Assembly (NCBI GenBank): GCA_029262575.1
Contig: JAJCZC010000016.1
Coordinates: 1-46,598 of the forward strand
Length of the DNA: 46,598 bases
From: Candidatus Babelota bacterium
GTDB taxonomy: Bacteria; Babelota; Babeliae; Babelales; Vermiphilaceae
Reading direction: 5' to 3'
The notes under the pieces are model-generated. The model was not told the DNA's origin and made no database searches. It saw only the letters and a program-made list of their open reading frames with translations. How positions within the stretch are numbered: position 1 is the stretch's first letter; each line of letters starts with the position of its first letter. This document shows positions 15,066 to 23,121 of the stretch, in pieces. A program made the position numbers and the translations under genes.

Positions 15066-16949
15066 ATGAATATAAAAAAAACAAGTTTGATGTTGTTGTT
15101 AAGTATAGTAACTGTATCGACACATGGCATGTTTTTGCCGCAAGCTGTTAAAAATACTTTTAAATTGCCTGTGTTTGAAAAGATTTTAATATCTCAAGCA
15201 AGGCTCAAGGAGCGTCAATTTAGTCTTTGCTCGAAACAAAGGTCATTTCCAAATTTATTGTTGGGAGCAAATGACGCAATAAAAAAAATTTATGGGTCAA
15301 AAGCTCAAACCGCTTATTTTCATTCAACGCCAAAAAATAATATAAGTGCGTCAGGTTCTAGCACAAATAGGCAAACCCGCTTGGCATTATTCTTGTTTGG
15401 TTGTGGTGTTGGTGCATATGCAGGGAAAAAGTCGGACGATAAGATTAACGATTTCCCAAGCTTTGTTCGTGTTGCCGAGGATGACGTAATGGGTCCGTGG
15501 ATTCGCAAGGAGAAAGCTCGAGGAAATGAGTGGGTTGATGCCAGAGTATGGGCATTGTTTACTAGCATACAAAGCGGCGCTGATCCAGAAAAAATAATGC
15601 AATTCATTGGAGAAAATGTTGATGAATTTTTTGAAGCTGATAATGGGCTAGAATACACGCCATTGATCGCGGCAATTGAGCATGGCAATAAACAGGCTGT
15701 TGAGCTTTTTCTCAAAAAAGGAGCCAATTTAGATGATCCTAACAATGAGTATGCGCTATTCTCGGCACTGAAGGGGCTTATGTGGAAAAACGATAAAAAT
15801 GCGCAGGATATCTTTGTGTTGATGTTGCAAAAAAAGGAAAGGGGCATAAATGATAGGTTGTCTAGCATAGGATGCCAAGCACCTATTTTTGAAGTGATAA
15901 AATCAAAACTTATTGATGGGCAGAAAAAGGTGGTCGTGCTAAATTTTTTGAAATCCAAAGGCGCGAAGTTAGATATAAAAGACTCTTTCATGGGATGCTC
16001 TCCTCTTTTGTGGGCTATAGACAAAGGTGAATTCGAAGTGGCCGACTGGCTTATAAAGAATGGAGCCGATGTGAACGAAACTAGCAAGTTTGGTGGTTCA
16101 GCATTGAAGAAGCTTTGCTATCCCTTATTGACTGAAAACATTGAAGAGGCTGATCGGTTGAACATGATGGAGCAACTTTTGGAGAAAGGAGCTCAAATCG
16201 ATGAGAAAACTCTTCGGTTATATATACAATTTGATCAGTTGGCTAGCTTTAAGCTTTTGTTGAATTATGATTCTAAGTCGATAACATCTAAAATTTTTAA
16301 AATTGCTTTCGAGAAAAAAGATCGTGCATATGTGAATGAACTATTGAAAAAATGCCCTTCAGATAATGCGCCCAAATTGTTAGAATCTGCAATGATTAAT
16401 GTGAAAAACATTGAAGATGCGAAAGTTCTATTAGCGCATGGCGCATTGATAAATACTGTAGTCGATGGTGTCAGTTGCCTAAGCTATTCAGCGCGTGATG
16501 GTAATTATGACCTTGTTAAATTTTTAATTGAGCACGGGGCCAATGTAAATCAGTCGACGGGTCATGCTGGAGATCTTAGTGCGCTCGTTGAGGCTGTTAT
16601 GTTTCGGGGCAAAACGAGCGAAGACAGGGTTAAGGTATTTGAGTTATTGTTAAATAGCGGTGCAGCGCAAAAAGATTCGGCTTTAGCATACGCAGCTCGT
16701 TGGGGCAATATTGGGGCAAGTAAGGTTTTGATTGGTCATGGAGCAGATGCTTCATATAAGGATTATAACGCGTTTAGGGTTTCTTGTGTTCGGGGCGATT
16801 TTGAGCTTGTACACTATTATCTTACGCAAAAACTTATTCCGGTTAGTGTCGTAAAGAATGAGTTAAAGTTGCTAAGTAAGTGGAAACAGCAGCCACAGAT
16901 ATGCAAGGAATTGAAATCGTATTTGGCGTCATTGGTCAATACTGCATAA
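15066..16949 (+). CDS. Exported ankyrin-repeat protein
   Basis: The 627-residue product begins with a signal peptide (MNIKKTSLMLLLSIVTVSTHG). A hydrophobic segment at about residues 100-117 (LALFLFGCGVGAYAG) may be a membrane anchor. Ankyrin repeats run from about residue 195 to the end: TPLIAAIEHGNKQAVELFLK, SPLLWAIDKGEFEVADWLIK, LSYSARDGNYDLVKFLIEHG, ALAYAARWGNIGASKVLIGH and others that are degenerate. No enzyme motif is seen. The start is preceded by CAAGGAACACTT. The signal-peptide region and promoter resemble those of the gene at 17278. The gene is bracketed by prmC 5'-end copies on both sides. It is probably an exported protein-binding scaffold or effector. Confidence 0.88.
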   Translation: MNIKKTSLMLLLSIVTVSTHGMFLPQAVKNTFKLPVFEKILISQARLKERQFSLCSKQRSFPNLLLGANDAIKKIYGSKAQTAYFHSTPKNNISASGSSTNRQTRLALFLFGCGVGAYAGKKSDDKINDFPSFVRVAEDDVMGPWIRKEKARGNEWVDARVWALFTSIQSGADPEKIMQFIGENVDEFFEADNGLEYTPLIAAIEHGNKQAVELFLKKGANLDDPNNEYALFSALKGLMWKNDKNAQDIFVLMLQKKERGINDRLSSIGCQAPIFEVIKSKLIDGQKKVVVLNFLKSKGAKLDIKDSFMGCSPLLWAIDKGEFEVADWLIKNGADVNETSKFGGSALKKLCYPLLTENIEEADRLNMMEQLLEKGAQIDEKTLRLYIQFDQLASFKLLLNYDSKSITSKIFKIAFEKKDRAYVNELLKKCPSDNAPKLLESAMINVKNIEDAKVLLAHGALINTVVDGVSCLSYSARDGNYDLVKFLIEHGANVNQSTGHAGDLSALVEAVMFRGKTSEDRVKVFELLLNSGAAQKDSALAYAARWGNIGASKVLIGHGADASYKDYNAFRVSCVRGDFELVHYYLTQKLIPVSVVKNELKLLSKWKQQPQICKELKSYLASLVNTA

Positions 16950-16954
16950 ATCCA

Positions 16955-17125
16955 TCTATGCGCTTAGTTCAATCTCTTGTTGTGCAATCAAATCGGTTTT
17001 GCTTTTTGGTGTTAGTTTTTCGAGTAACCACCATGCATATTACTGTGCAAGTTGTGCATCATGGATTGATTGTAGTTGTTGTGATGTTGAATTAATTAAG
17101 CTTACTGTATTCAATTGAGGTGCCT
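16955..17125 (-). pseudogene. prmC: Remnant of the prmC 5' end (second copy)
   Basis: The minus strand reads IHDAQLAQ-stop-YAWWLLEKLT, then KSKTDLIAQQEIELSA-stop. This matches residues about 18-52 of the intact PrmC (IHDAQLAQQYAWWLLEKLT, KSKTDLIAQQKIELSA), with an in-frame stop and a lost start codon (ATG to ATT). Homology extends to a GTGCCTTTT tract upstream of the start. It is the partner of 14600-14770 in a direct repeat around the ankyrin gene. It fills the gap between 16949 and 17278. Confidence 0.85.
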
Positions 17126-17207
17126 TTTCAGAACAGAGAACGATTTAATTATTATAAGTATATATTAAGGACGAGCATTCTGAAAAGGGCTTGCTGAGCT
17201 TGAATTG

Positions 17208-17235
17208 TTGACATATGGTTGTTATGGTGTAAGAT
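17208..17235 (+). promoter_or_regulatory. Sigma-70-type promoter of the 17278 gene
   Basis: TTGACA (17208-17213), a 16-bp spacer, then TAAGAT (17230-17235). It is similar over about 45 bp to the promoter at 14988-15015. Confidence 0.6.
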
Positions 17236-17277
17236 TGTGCCTGATAATTGTTTAAATAATATATTTTAGGGACATTG

Positions 17278-17697
17278 ATGAATAAAAAAATAAACCTAAT
17301 GTTGCTTTGCGCATTGTTTAGTGGCTTAGCACTTCAAGCTGGTGGCCGATCCAGTTCGCGCGACTATCTTAAGGATTTACCAGAAGAATCAATTGTGAAG
17401 CAAAAATGTGATGAATGCAAAGGTTTCTGGTTGCTGAGATTATTTTATGAATCGGAAGAGCAAAAAGCATGCAAAGAGTATAATGAATTTTTTCAGGATA
17501 CCAAACAGGAACTTGATTGGAACACTCTTATTCCCAGATTAGTTACAGTCAAATCTGTTTTAGGCACTAAAGGATTGAAAAAAGTAATTGATAAAGTTAT
17601 TCCAAATGGAACAGATGATCAAAAAGCACAGGAATTTGAACATAGTCAAAAATTGGTGCAGCAGATGGTTGATGAGCGCAATGCTGTACTAAGATAA
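17278..17697 (+). CDS. Small exported protein related to the C-terminal domain of the 19973-21250 product
   Basis: The 139-residue product has a signal peptide (NKKINLMLLCALFSGLALQAG, cut near 22). The mature part aligns with the last 110 residues of the protein at 19973-21250: DLPEESIVKQK...LLRLFYESEEQKACKEYNEF against DLPNDSLLKKA...LFRWLTETPKEKACEEINAI, then GLKKVIDKVIPNGTDDQKAQ against KIKDAIKRALPEASKKELSQ. It is thus a free-standing exported version of that domain, whose function is unknown. I chose the ATG at 17278, preceded by TTTAGGGACATTG, over a TTG three bases upstream. A strong terminator follows. Confidence 0.7.
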   Translation: MNKKINLMLLCALFSGLALQAGGRSSSRDYLKDLPEESIVKQKCDECKGFWLLRLFYESEEQKACKEYNEFFQDTKQELDWNTLIPRLVTVKSVLGTKGLKKVIDKVIPNGTDDQKAQEFEHSQKLVQQMVDERNAVLR

Positions 17698-17745
17698 ATG
17701 GTATTTGGTCCGTGAGTGACTGGAATATAAGTTAAAGTTTTTGAT

Positions 17746-17790
17746 AATATGAAAGAGTCCTCAAATATGGGGGCTCTTTCATATTAAGCT
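17746..17790 (+). terminator. Rho-independent terminator of the 17278 gene
   Basis: A long stem AATATGAAAGAG / CTCTTTCATATT, extended by GTCC/GGGC pairs, flanks a short loop. It lies about 50 bp after the stop. Confidence 0.75.
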
Positions 17791-17801
17791 TGTCTTGTGC
17801 T

Positions 17802-18140
17802 CTAGTCGATTTCAATCATTTTTTTGATGAGGTCTTTGCAGTGGCCAAATTCTTGTGATAGTTCTTTTTTTGATGCTTCAGGCAATGCACGTTTGATTGC
17901 ATCTTTTATCTTATGTTGGCGTTCTTGAGTTAAGTATGATGGGCTGAAAAATTCGCATATGCGGATCAACCACGTTGGGCGAGTATCATTTTTTAGTTCT
18001 TCTTTAACATTATTAAAAACAGCATTAATTTCGTTGCATGCCTCCTCTGCCGGAGATGTGTAGATGATATGTGGATGTCAGGAATGTCGTTCATTGTCCC
18101 ATGTTTTTTTCAAAAGAGAGTCCTTTGGGTCGATGGTCTA
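17802..18140 (-). pseudogene. Decayed 3' end of a paralogue of the 19973-21250 gene
   Basis: The minus strand encodes KDSLLKKTWDNERH, then after a break PAEEACNEINAVFNNVKEEL and KIKDAIKRALPEASKKELSQ, ending HCKDLIKKMIEID and a stop. The last 30 codons are nearly identical to the intact gene at 19973 (YCKDLIKKMIGIV). An internal stop or frameshift lies near 18085, and no 5' part remains. It forms the left copy of a direct repeat around the ankyrin gene at 18274-19845. The 17698-18273 gap contains nothing else I can support. Confidence 0.85.
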
Positions 18141-18273
18141 GAGAAGGATTGTTGTTTTTAAATGCTTCGATTTGTGCCGCTTTTTCTATGTATAATTGAT
18201 TTATGTGGTTTCATTATGTATGCTTTGAGTCAAAAAATTACGTATAACATTTAAAATCAAAAACGGTCCTATT

Positions 18274-19845
18274 ATGCATTCATACTTTTTTATATTTTTA
18301 TTGGGTCTTCATTTTTCTATCTTTGGAGCTTCATCAAGTAAAAAAAATCTTTTTGGTGATAAGGGAGAGACTTCAGGAGGTTTCTATTTATTACGTAAGC
18401 AAAAAAAAGATCATGAATGTGTAGAGAAAACTGCAAAAAACAATAACTGTTCAACTTTTAAAAAGAATAAAATCGCGCCAGATAGATGTGCAAAATTATA
18501 CAAAGATCTTTGTGGGCAGCATTATAATAATTTTATTTATTATGCGAGAAAAAATGATGATAAAGAGTTTTTGAACTATATCTTGTTGAGGGGTTCTGAA
18601 CAATTGACAGATGAATCCCCGGAATATTTTGCTGTTGCATGTAAAGAGGGCAAGCAAGACATTGCTAAGCAGATAATTGAGTCTGGGCTAGATATAAACA
18701 GATCATATCAGTTAACGATTTCGGGTAAATATCTTAGTAATAATAAAGAAGATGACACACCACTTGGAATTGCTTGCAAATATCAGCAAGAGGATGTTGT
18801 TAACGAATTGCTCAAGCGCAAGGCCCCTGTGAATGTCAATAGTCCTGCAGCAGGATCTATCTACAGTACCAACAACGTTACTCTTCTGATGAATGTATCT
18901 AGAAAATGGTTTATGCTGGATAAAAGTAAAAAAAAGCAGGCGCGCATCATTGCAGCGCTTATCGAGTCCGGAGCAGATGTGCATGCGAAAGATGGAAACG
19001 GTGAAACCGTATTACATCATGTAATGGATAGTTGTAACCCGGGGGCTTTGGCAATCATATTACATGCTGCTTCAAACCTAAATAAAAGCTCCAAATTCGG
19101 CATTACGCCTTTAATGACACTTTGTATGCGGAGGACCATACAAAATAAACTAAAAATGTTGGATATGCTCATTGCAGCCGGTGGAGCAAAAAAAGTGAAT
19201 GCACCGTCTCGGTGTGGAGATACTGCACTTCATTTTGCAGCAGAAAATGGATCTGAAGGTGTGTGTCGATCACTGCTTGATGCTGACGCGAAGCCAGATG
19301 TCCAAAATAAATATGGTGATACGCCCTTAATGAAGGCAGCTTATAGAGGGTCTCTCGAAACGGTTAAGTTGTTTGGATCGAGGGCCAAGCTAGATGTTGA
19401 AAATAACGAAGGAGAAACGGCGCTATTACAAGCACTAGAGCCTTCAAAATGCCCTTATAATAGCTTGCTTCCATGCAAGAATGAGACTGTTAAATGTCTA
19501 CTTGAATTGGGTGCAAAAGTAAATATACAAACTAAAAACGGTATGACGCCTCTTCTTAAAGCCCTTTTGCTTAGAGATTCAAAATGCATTGTCGAAGCAT
19601 TGCTCAAGTATGGTGCTGATGTTAACAAAAAAGATAGGTACGGACGGCCTATGCTTTTTTATGCATCTAGTATTGAAATGCTCAACTTGCTTTTAGAACA
19701 AAAAAATTTAAAAATTAATCATCGCAATAAGGACGGCGATACCCTTTTGGGGCGAGTTTTAGATCCAGAAAATATGAAGAATCTTCCCGGCTTTTACAAT
19801 GAGACTACCAAAGAATTGCTGCTTTCTTATGGTGCAGAAGTTTAA
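18274..19845 (+). CDS. Exported ankyrin-repeat protein with about ten repeats
   Basis: The 523-residue product has a signal peptide (FFIFLLGLHFSIFGASS). Well-formed ankyrin repeats fill residues about 125-523: EYFAVACKEGKQDIAKQIIE, TPLGIACKYQQEDVVNELLK, ETVLHHVMDSCNPGALAIIL, TALHFAAENGSEGVCRSLLD, TPLMKAAYRGSLETVKLFGS, TPLLKALLLRDSKCIVEALL and the final KELLLSYGAEV. Consensus TPLH-type and GAD(V/I)N turns are clear, more regular than in the other ankyrin genes here. The gene is bracketed by copies of the 3' end of the 19973 gene. It is probably an exported protein-binding module; the target is unknown. Confidence 0.9.
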   Translation: MHSYFFIFLLGLHFSIFGASSSKKNLFGDKGETSGGFYLLRKQKKDHECVEKTAKNNNCSTFKKNKIAPDRCAKLYKDLCGQHYNNFIYYARKNDDKEFLNYILLRGSEQLTDESPEYFAVACKEGKQDIAKQIIESGLDINRSYQLTISGKYLSNNKEDDTPLGIACKYQQEDVVNELLKRKAPVNVNSPAAGSIYSTNNVTLLMNVSRKWFMLDKSKKKQARIIAALIESGADVHAKDGNGETVLHHVMDSCNPGALAIILHAASNLNKSSKFGITPLMTLCMRRTIQNKLKMLDMLIAAGGAKKVNAPSRCGDTALHFAAENGSEGVCRSLLDADAKPDVQNKYGDTPLMKAAYRGSLETVKLFGSRAKLDVENNEGETALLQALEPSKCPYNSLLPCKNETVKCLLELGAKVNIQTKNGMTPLLKALLLRDSKCIVEALLKYGADVNKKDRYGRPMLFYASSIEMLNLLLEQKNLKINHRNKDGDTLLGRVLDPENMKNLPGFYNETTKELLLSYGAEV

Positions 19846-19931
19846 AAGGGGTTGTCTTTAGATTATTCTACGGCAAAAAGCAAATTCCAAGAAAATAGCA
19901 TTTTTTTCTATTTATGATGTGTAATTATTTC

Positions 19932-19967
19932 AAAAATGAACCCCCAGAATTCTGGGGGTTCATTTTT
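19932..19967. terminator. Bidirectional terminator, 36-bp perfect palindrome
   Basis: A perfect inverted repeat with core CCCCCAGAATTCTGGGGG is flanked by AAAAATGAA on the left and TTCATTTTT on the right. It separates convergent genes ending at 19845 and 19973 and should stop both transcripts. Confidence 0.9.
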
Positions 19968-19972
19968 AGGTT

Positions 19973-21250
19973 TTAGACTATTCCAATCATTTTTTTGATG
20001 AGATCTTTGCAGTAGTCAAATTCTTGTGATAGTTCTTTTTTTGATGCTTCAGGCAATGCACGCTTGATTGCATCTTTTATTTTATTCATACGATTTTTGT
20101 TTAGGTATCCAGAGTTAAAAAGAAGCGCGTTGAATTTTAGCACCCATTTTGCTCGCATATCAAATTCTAGATCCTCTTTAATCTCATCTAGAATGGCATT
20201 AATTTCTTCACAGGCTTTCTCTTTTGGTGTTTCAGTAAGCCACCTAAATAGAAAGAAAGTTCTTTCATCTTTCCAAGCTTTTTTCAAAAGAGAGTCGTTT
20301 GGTAAGTCATATAAGCTCGCATCTTTAATTATTAATTCTTTAGCGCTTGGCGTGTGTGCGCTTGGCTTTTGTATAATCTTAAGCACTTTTTGGCCATGCG
20401 TTGTTTTGGCGAAATCTTTTTTATTTTTATAGATTGCATCGATTATCGGTTTGATGATATCGGGCTTATTGTCATAGAGAAATTGCACTACTGCGACACT
20501 TTCAGCACAATGTTGCGCAAGAAATATCGCGTGTGGCACGAAAAATGCTATTAATACATTTGCGCCTTGGGGAGATTCGTTAATAAGATAAAGCAATGCT
20601 TTTTGCCAATAGCCTCCATCCAAGAAACTCGCAAGATATTTCATTGCTTCTGCTGCATGATAAGGCTTTTGATGTTCTGGATACTTATCTAATCTTTTTT
20701 TCAGCTGATTATGCTTTTTGAGTTGCGATCTGCTGAGTTTAAATTCTGGCACATTGATATCTTCTTCATCGCATATAACACGTGATTTTGATTGTGCATA
20801 TAAGCATAATCCCCCTGCACCGAGCAAACCGGCTGCAGCTAACTTTGTGTTTCGGCTTTGTTGGCGCCATGATTTAAAATGTGGTGATTCATGATACCAA
20901 TCTTTTGTGCGATGGTATTGTTTTTGCGCGTGCTGCTTTTGTGATGCCAAAATGCTCCATGGGCTTGGAATGAGTGGAAAACCAAGTGGAATAGGATGCA
21001 TAGTTGTTTGATGTTGTGATGTTGCTACACGCATTGTTGCAGCACCATCGGCGCTTTTTGAGCCTTTATGCAGCACATTGCCAGATGTTTTAGATGCTTT
21101 ATGGAGCAATTGTTCGTTCGTGATTTTAAAGACATCTTTTTTATTCCACATGTTGCTAACATAGTTTGCAATTTTTTTAAATTGCTGAAATTTATTTGCG
21201 TGAGTTTGCAAACAAATAAGTGTGAGTAAAATAGCTAAAATCTTTTTCAT
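19973..21250 (-). CDS. Exported protein of unknown function with a duplicated C-terminal domain
   Basis: The 425-residue product starts at 21250, preceded by GGAGGCAGTA; an ATG at 21262 would include the ribosome binding site. It has a signal peptide (KKILAILLTLICLQTHA), then a region similar to the N-terminus of the next gene's product (FQQFKKIANYVSNMW). A short hydrophobic stretch lies near residue 140 (AAAGLLGAGGLCLYA), followed by a helical middle. The C-terminal domain of about 110 residues occurs again as a free-standing exported protein (17278-17697) and as a pseudogene (17802-18140). The family is not recognised. The upstream gene at 21267 is 16 bp away and probably co-transcribed. 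Confidence 0.75.
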   Translation of the reverse strand: MKKILAILLTLICLQTHANKFQQFKKIANYVSNMWNKKDVFKITNEQLLHKASKTSGNVLHKGSKSADGAATMRVATSQHQTTMHPIPLGFPLIPSPWSILASQKQHAQKQYHRTKDWYHESPHFKSWRQQSRNTKLAAAGLLGAGGLCLYAQSKSRVICDEEDINVPEFKLSRSQLKKHNQLKKRLDKYPEHQKPYHAAEAMKYLASFLDGGYWQKALLYLINESPQGANVLIAFFVPHAIFLAQHCAESVAVVQFLYDNKPDIIKPIIDAIYKNKKDFAKTTHGQKVLKIIQKPSAHTPSAKELIIKDASLYDLPNDSLLKKAWKDERTFFLFRWLTETPKEKACEEINAILDEIKEDLEFDMRAKWVLKFNALLFNSGYLNKNRMNKIKDAIKRALPEASKKELSQEFDYCKDLIKKMIGIV

Positions 21251-21266
21251 TACTGCCTCCATTTTT

Positions 21267-21905
21267 TTATTTTTCTATTAAGCGAGAAGTTTGCTTGTTA
21301 CCGTAAAACTTCTCATCAAAAGCGTCTTTGTATGCAACGTTGTAGCTTTTAACATCATCAATGTATTGTTGTTCAAATTTAGCAAGGCGTGCATAGTGTT
21401 TGATCCATTGGTACTTGCAACTTTGCATAAATATGTGTGCTCGTTGCCGATACTGCTTGTGTGCCGCTCTTGAACTTGGGTCATCCAAGATTCCTGAAGC
21501 AGCGAACAACGTTGGGTTTAGCATTAATTTTTGTAGCCATTGTTGCTTGAAGTATGTATTAAATTTTTCAGTTTCTTCTTTTGGCCATGGATGTTGTTGT
21601 AACAGTTCTACTTTTGTTTGAGCATCAGCTAAAAGATCGTAGTGTGGTTGCAGTTGCTTCTTATAATGGAAGTTTGGATAGATTGTTATATTCGGATCAA
21701 GATTGAGTAGTTTGCCTTTGTTGAGTTTATAAAATAGTTGATCTGTTTTGCTCTCTTTGGTTGTGAGTTTGCCATAGCAAAGATTGGTAACATAGTTTTT
21801 TGCTTTGAAGGCAAAATTGCTGAACTTTTGTAACCAAGATGCTTCAGCGGATGTTGCACACACTAAAAAAATACAAATGACTGAAATAGGTAAAACCTGT
21901 TTCAT
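21267..21905 (-). CDS. Exported protein of unknown function
   Basis: The start at 21905 (GAGGCTTATC-ATG) gives a 212-residue protein with a signal peptide (LPISVICIFLVCATSAEA). The mature N-terminus (WLQKFSNFAFKAKNYVTNL) resembles that of the following gene's product, so the two may be diverged paralogues. The rest is helical, with many Lys, Gln and aromatic residues (EEKFNTYFKQQWLQKL-like stretches). No family is recognised. It is the first gene of a two-gene operon with 19973-21250. Confidence 0.65.
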   Translation of the reverse strand: MKQVLPISVICIFLVCATSAEASWLQKFSNFAFKAKNYVTNLCYGKLTTKESKTDQLFYKLNKGKLLNLDPNITIYPNFHYKKQLQPHYDLLADAQTKVELLQQHPWPKEETEKFNTYFKQQWLQKLMLNPTLFAASGILDDPSSRAAHKQYRQRAHIFMQSCKYQWIKHYARLAKFEQQYIDDVKSYNVAYKDAFDEKFYGNKQTSRLIEK

Positions 21906-22481
21906 GATAAGCCTCACATTTATTTTTTGGGGGGTATAAAGGATATCAACTACCTCCATGATATCCTCATACCTAGAGAGGAAACCTCCATTTCCCCAAA
22001 CTTATTATTTAACTTTTAGAAAATATCTATATTGTTTATATTACACGTAATTGTTGTTTTGTCAAAATTTTTGTGAGAAAGCAGTGGGTGTTTCTATTTG
22101 TAATATTGAGGTGTTTTCCGAGTTTGTTTGAATATGGTTATTGGGTCTAAGGGCCTATATTAAAGCGCTTATCACTTGCATCACACATTCGATAGAATAA
22201 TAGGTAAATTAAAATGAACGCATTTAATCTGAGAAAGCTCTTAAACATTAGAAATCGATTTTGGCCACGTCTACGCTTTCAGCTACGCCGCGCACGGCTG
22301 GATCCTCGATGTATAGGGGATGACAAAAAAGAATCATTAAATTTAAGAGTGGGAGCCACGCTGCAAAGCAAAAATACCTATAAGTTCGATGTTATTCATG
22401 CGATTACCTAGCGATGAGGGGCATTTATTATAGTGTACAAACAAGCTTTCTTGATTTCCCCATTTTCCCATTTTTCAACTA
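21906..22481. other. Intergenic region with a repeat-like GC-richer segment
   Basis: No gene is supported in these 576 bp. A segment at about 22258-22330 is richer in G+C than its flanks (CCACGTCTACGCTTTCAGC, then GGATCCTCGATGTATAGGGG, then ATGACAAAAAAG). It resembles the palindromic 'GGATCC...GGGGATGACAA' intergenic repeats of other intracellular bacteria. A 65-codon frame through it (22214-22411) lacks a ribosome binding site and protein-like features. Confidence 0.45.
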
Positions 22482-22511
22482 TTGACACGTATCCCACATG
22501 TTTGATATGCT
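22482..22511 (+). promoter_or_regulatory. Promoter of the toxin-antitoxin operon
   Basis: TTGACA (22482-22487) and TATGCT (22506-22511) are separated by 18 bp, 35 bp upstream of the antitoxin start. Antitoxins of this type usually repress their own promoter, but no clear operator is visible. Confidence 0.55.
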
Positions 22512-22546
22512 TATTTTAGCTATATTTAAGTATTAAGGAGTTTATT

Positions 22547-22801
22547 ATGAAAAAACACTATGTTAAGGTGGATTCTCGAAATAGGGTGAGTTTAACCAAA
22601 ATATTGAAAAATTTACCAGATTTGTTTCGTGCTTATACTCAAGGTGATAAAATTATTTTAGAGCCCATTCGGGATATTCCAGAAGCAGAACAATGGCTTT
22701 TTGATCCTAAAAATAAAGATCTTTTACAGGAAGTTAAAAAAGGTCTGCAGCAGGAAGCCGATATTGATCTAGGTTCATTTGCAGAATATTTAGAAGACTA
22801 G
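22547..22801 (+). CDS. Antitoxin of a RelE/ParE-type toxin-antitoxin pair
   Basis: The 84-residue acidic product has an AbrB/SpoVT-like beta start (HYVKVDSRNRVSLTKIL, then GDKIILEPIRDIPEAEQW). A C-terminal helix follows (LLQEVKKGLQQEADIDLGSF) of the kind that wraps the toxin. A strong ribosome binding site (AAGGAGTTTATT) precedes the ATG. The toxin gene begins 6 bp after the stop, and this small-gene-then-toxin order supports the assignment. The likely role is to neutralise the toxin and repress the operon. The family of the DNA-binding part is inferred from the pattern only. Confidence 0.75.
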   Translation: MKKHYVKVDSRNRVSLTKILKNLPDLFRAYTQGDKIILEPIRDIPEAEQWLFDPKNKDLLQEVKKGLQQEADIDLGSFAEYLED

Positions 22802-22807
22802 TTTTTT

Positions 22808-23116
22808 ATGAAAATTCTTTTTTCCCCTCTTGCAAAGAAACATTTAGATGAGCTTCGTGCAACTAAGTCACAAAAAATTATTTTAAAATCTGTTTTAAAG
22901 ACGCTTGCTCTGATGGAGCATGACCTTCGCCATTCATCATTAAATACGCATGAGTTCATAGCATTGAAAGGCCCAAGGGGAGAAAAAGTGTTTGATGCGT
23001 ATGCCCAGCAAAAAACGCCAGGCGCATATCGCATTTTTTGGTATTATGGGCCCGATAGGGATATCATTAGTGTGATTGCAATAATCCCCCATCCAAATAA
23101 GAAAAAACCGTTTTAG
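22808..23116 (+). CDS. RelE/ParE-superfamily toxin
   Basis: The 102-residue basic product has the superfamily layout: KILFSPLAKKHLDELR (beta-strand and two helices), a central beta hairpin, KVFDAYAQQKTPGAYRIFWY and the final strand ISVIAIIPHPNKK. YRIFWYYGPDRDIISVIAI resembles the core strands of RelE-type mRNA interferases or ParE gyrase toxins. I cannot tell which activity it has from sequence alone. It is 6 bp downstream of the antitoxin. The toxin stop is 5 bp from the stop of the convergent gene at 23122, so there is no room for a terminator between them. Confidence 0.8.
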   Translation: MKILFSPLAKKHLDELRATKSQKIILKSVLKTLALMEHDLRHSSLNTHEFIALKGPRGEKVFDAYAQQKTPGAYRIFWYYGPDRDIISVIAIIPHPNKKKPF

Positions 23117-23121
23117 GATTC

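Noticed and set aside
15320-16087. Long open frame (255 codons) on the minus strand inside the ankyrin gene
   Set aside because: It lies wholly opposite a gene with signal peptide and ankyrin repeats, its product has no family features, and no ribosome binding site precedes it.
11868-17125. Reading the prmC pieces as one gene split by insertion of an ankyrin-prmC-ankyrin block
   Set aside because: Not excluded, but less favoured. The remnants cover only the two ends of prmC (about 35 and 60 codons), and the third ankyrin gene shows the same flanking-repeat pattern with a different gene, so separate events per ankyrin gene fit better.
22214-22411. 65-codon frame with Arg-rich product
   Set aside because: It runs across a palindromic repeat-like segment and has no ribosome binding site.
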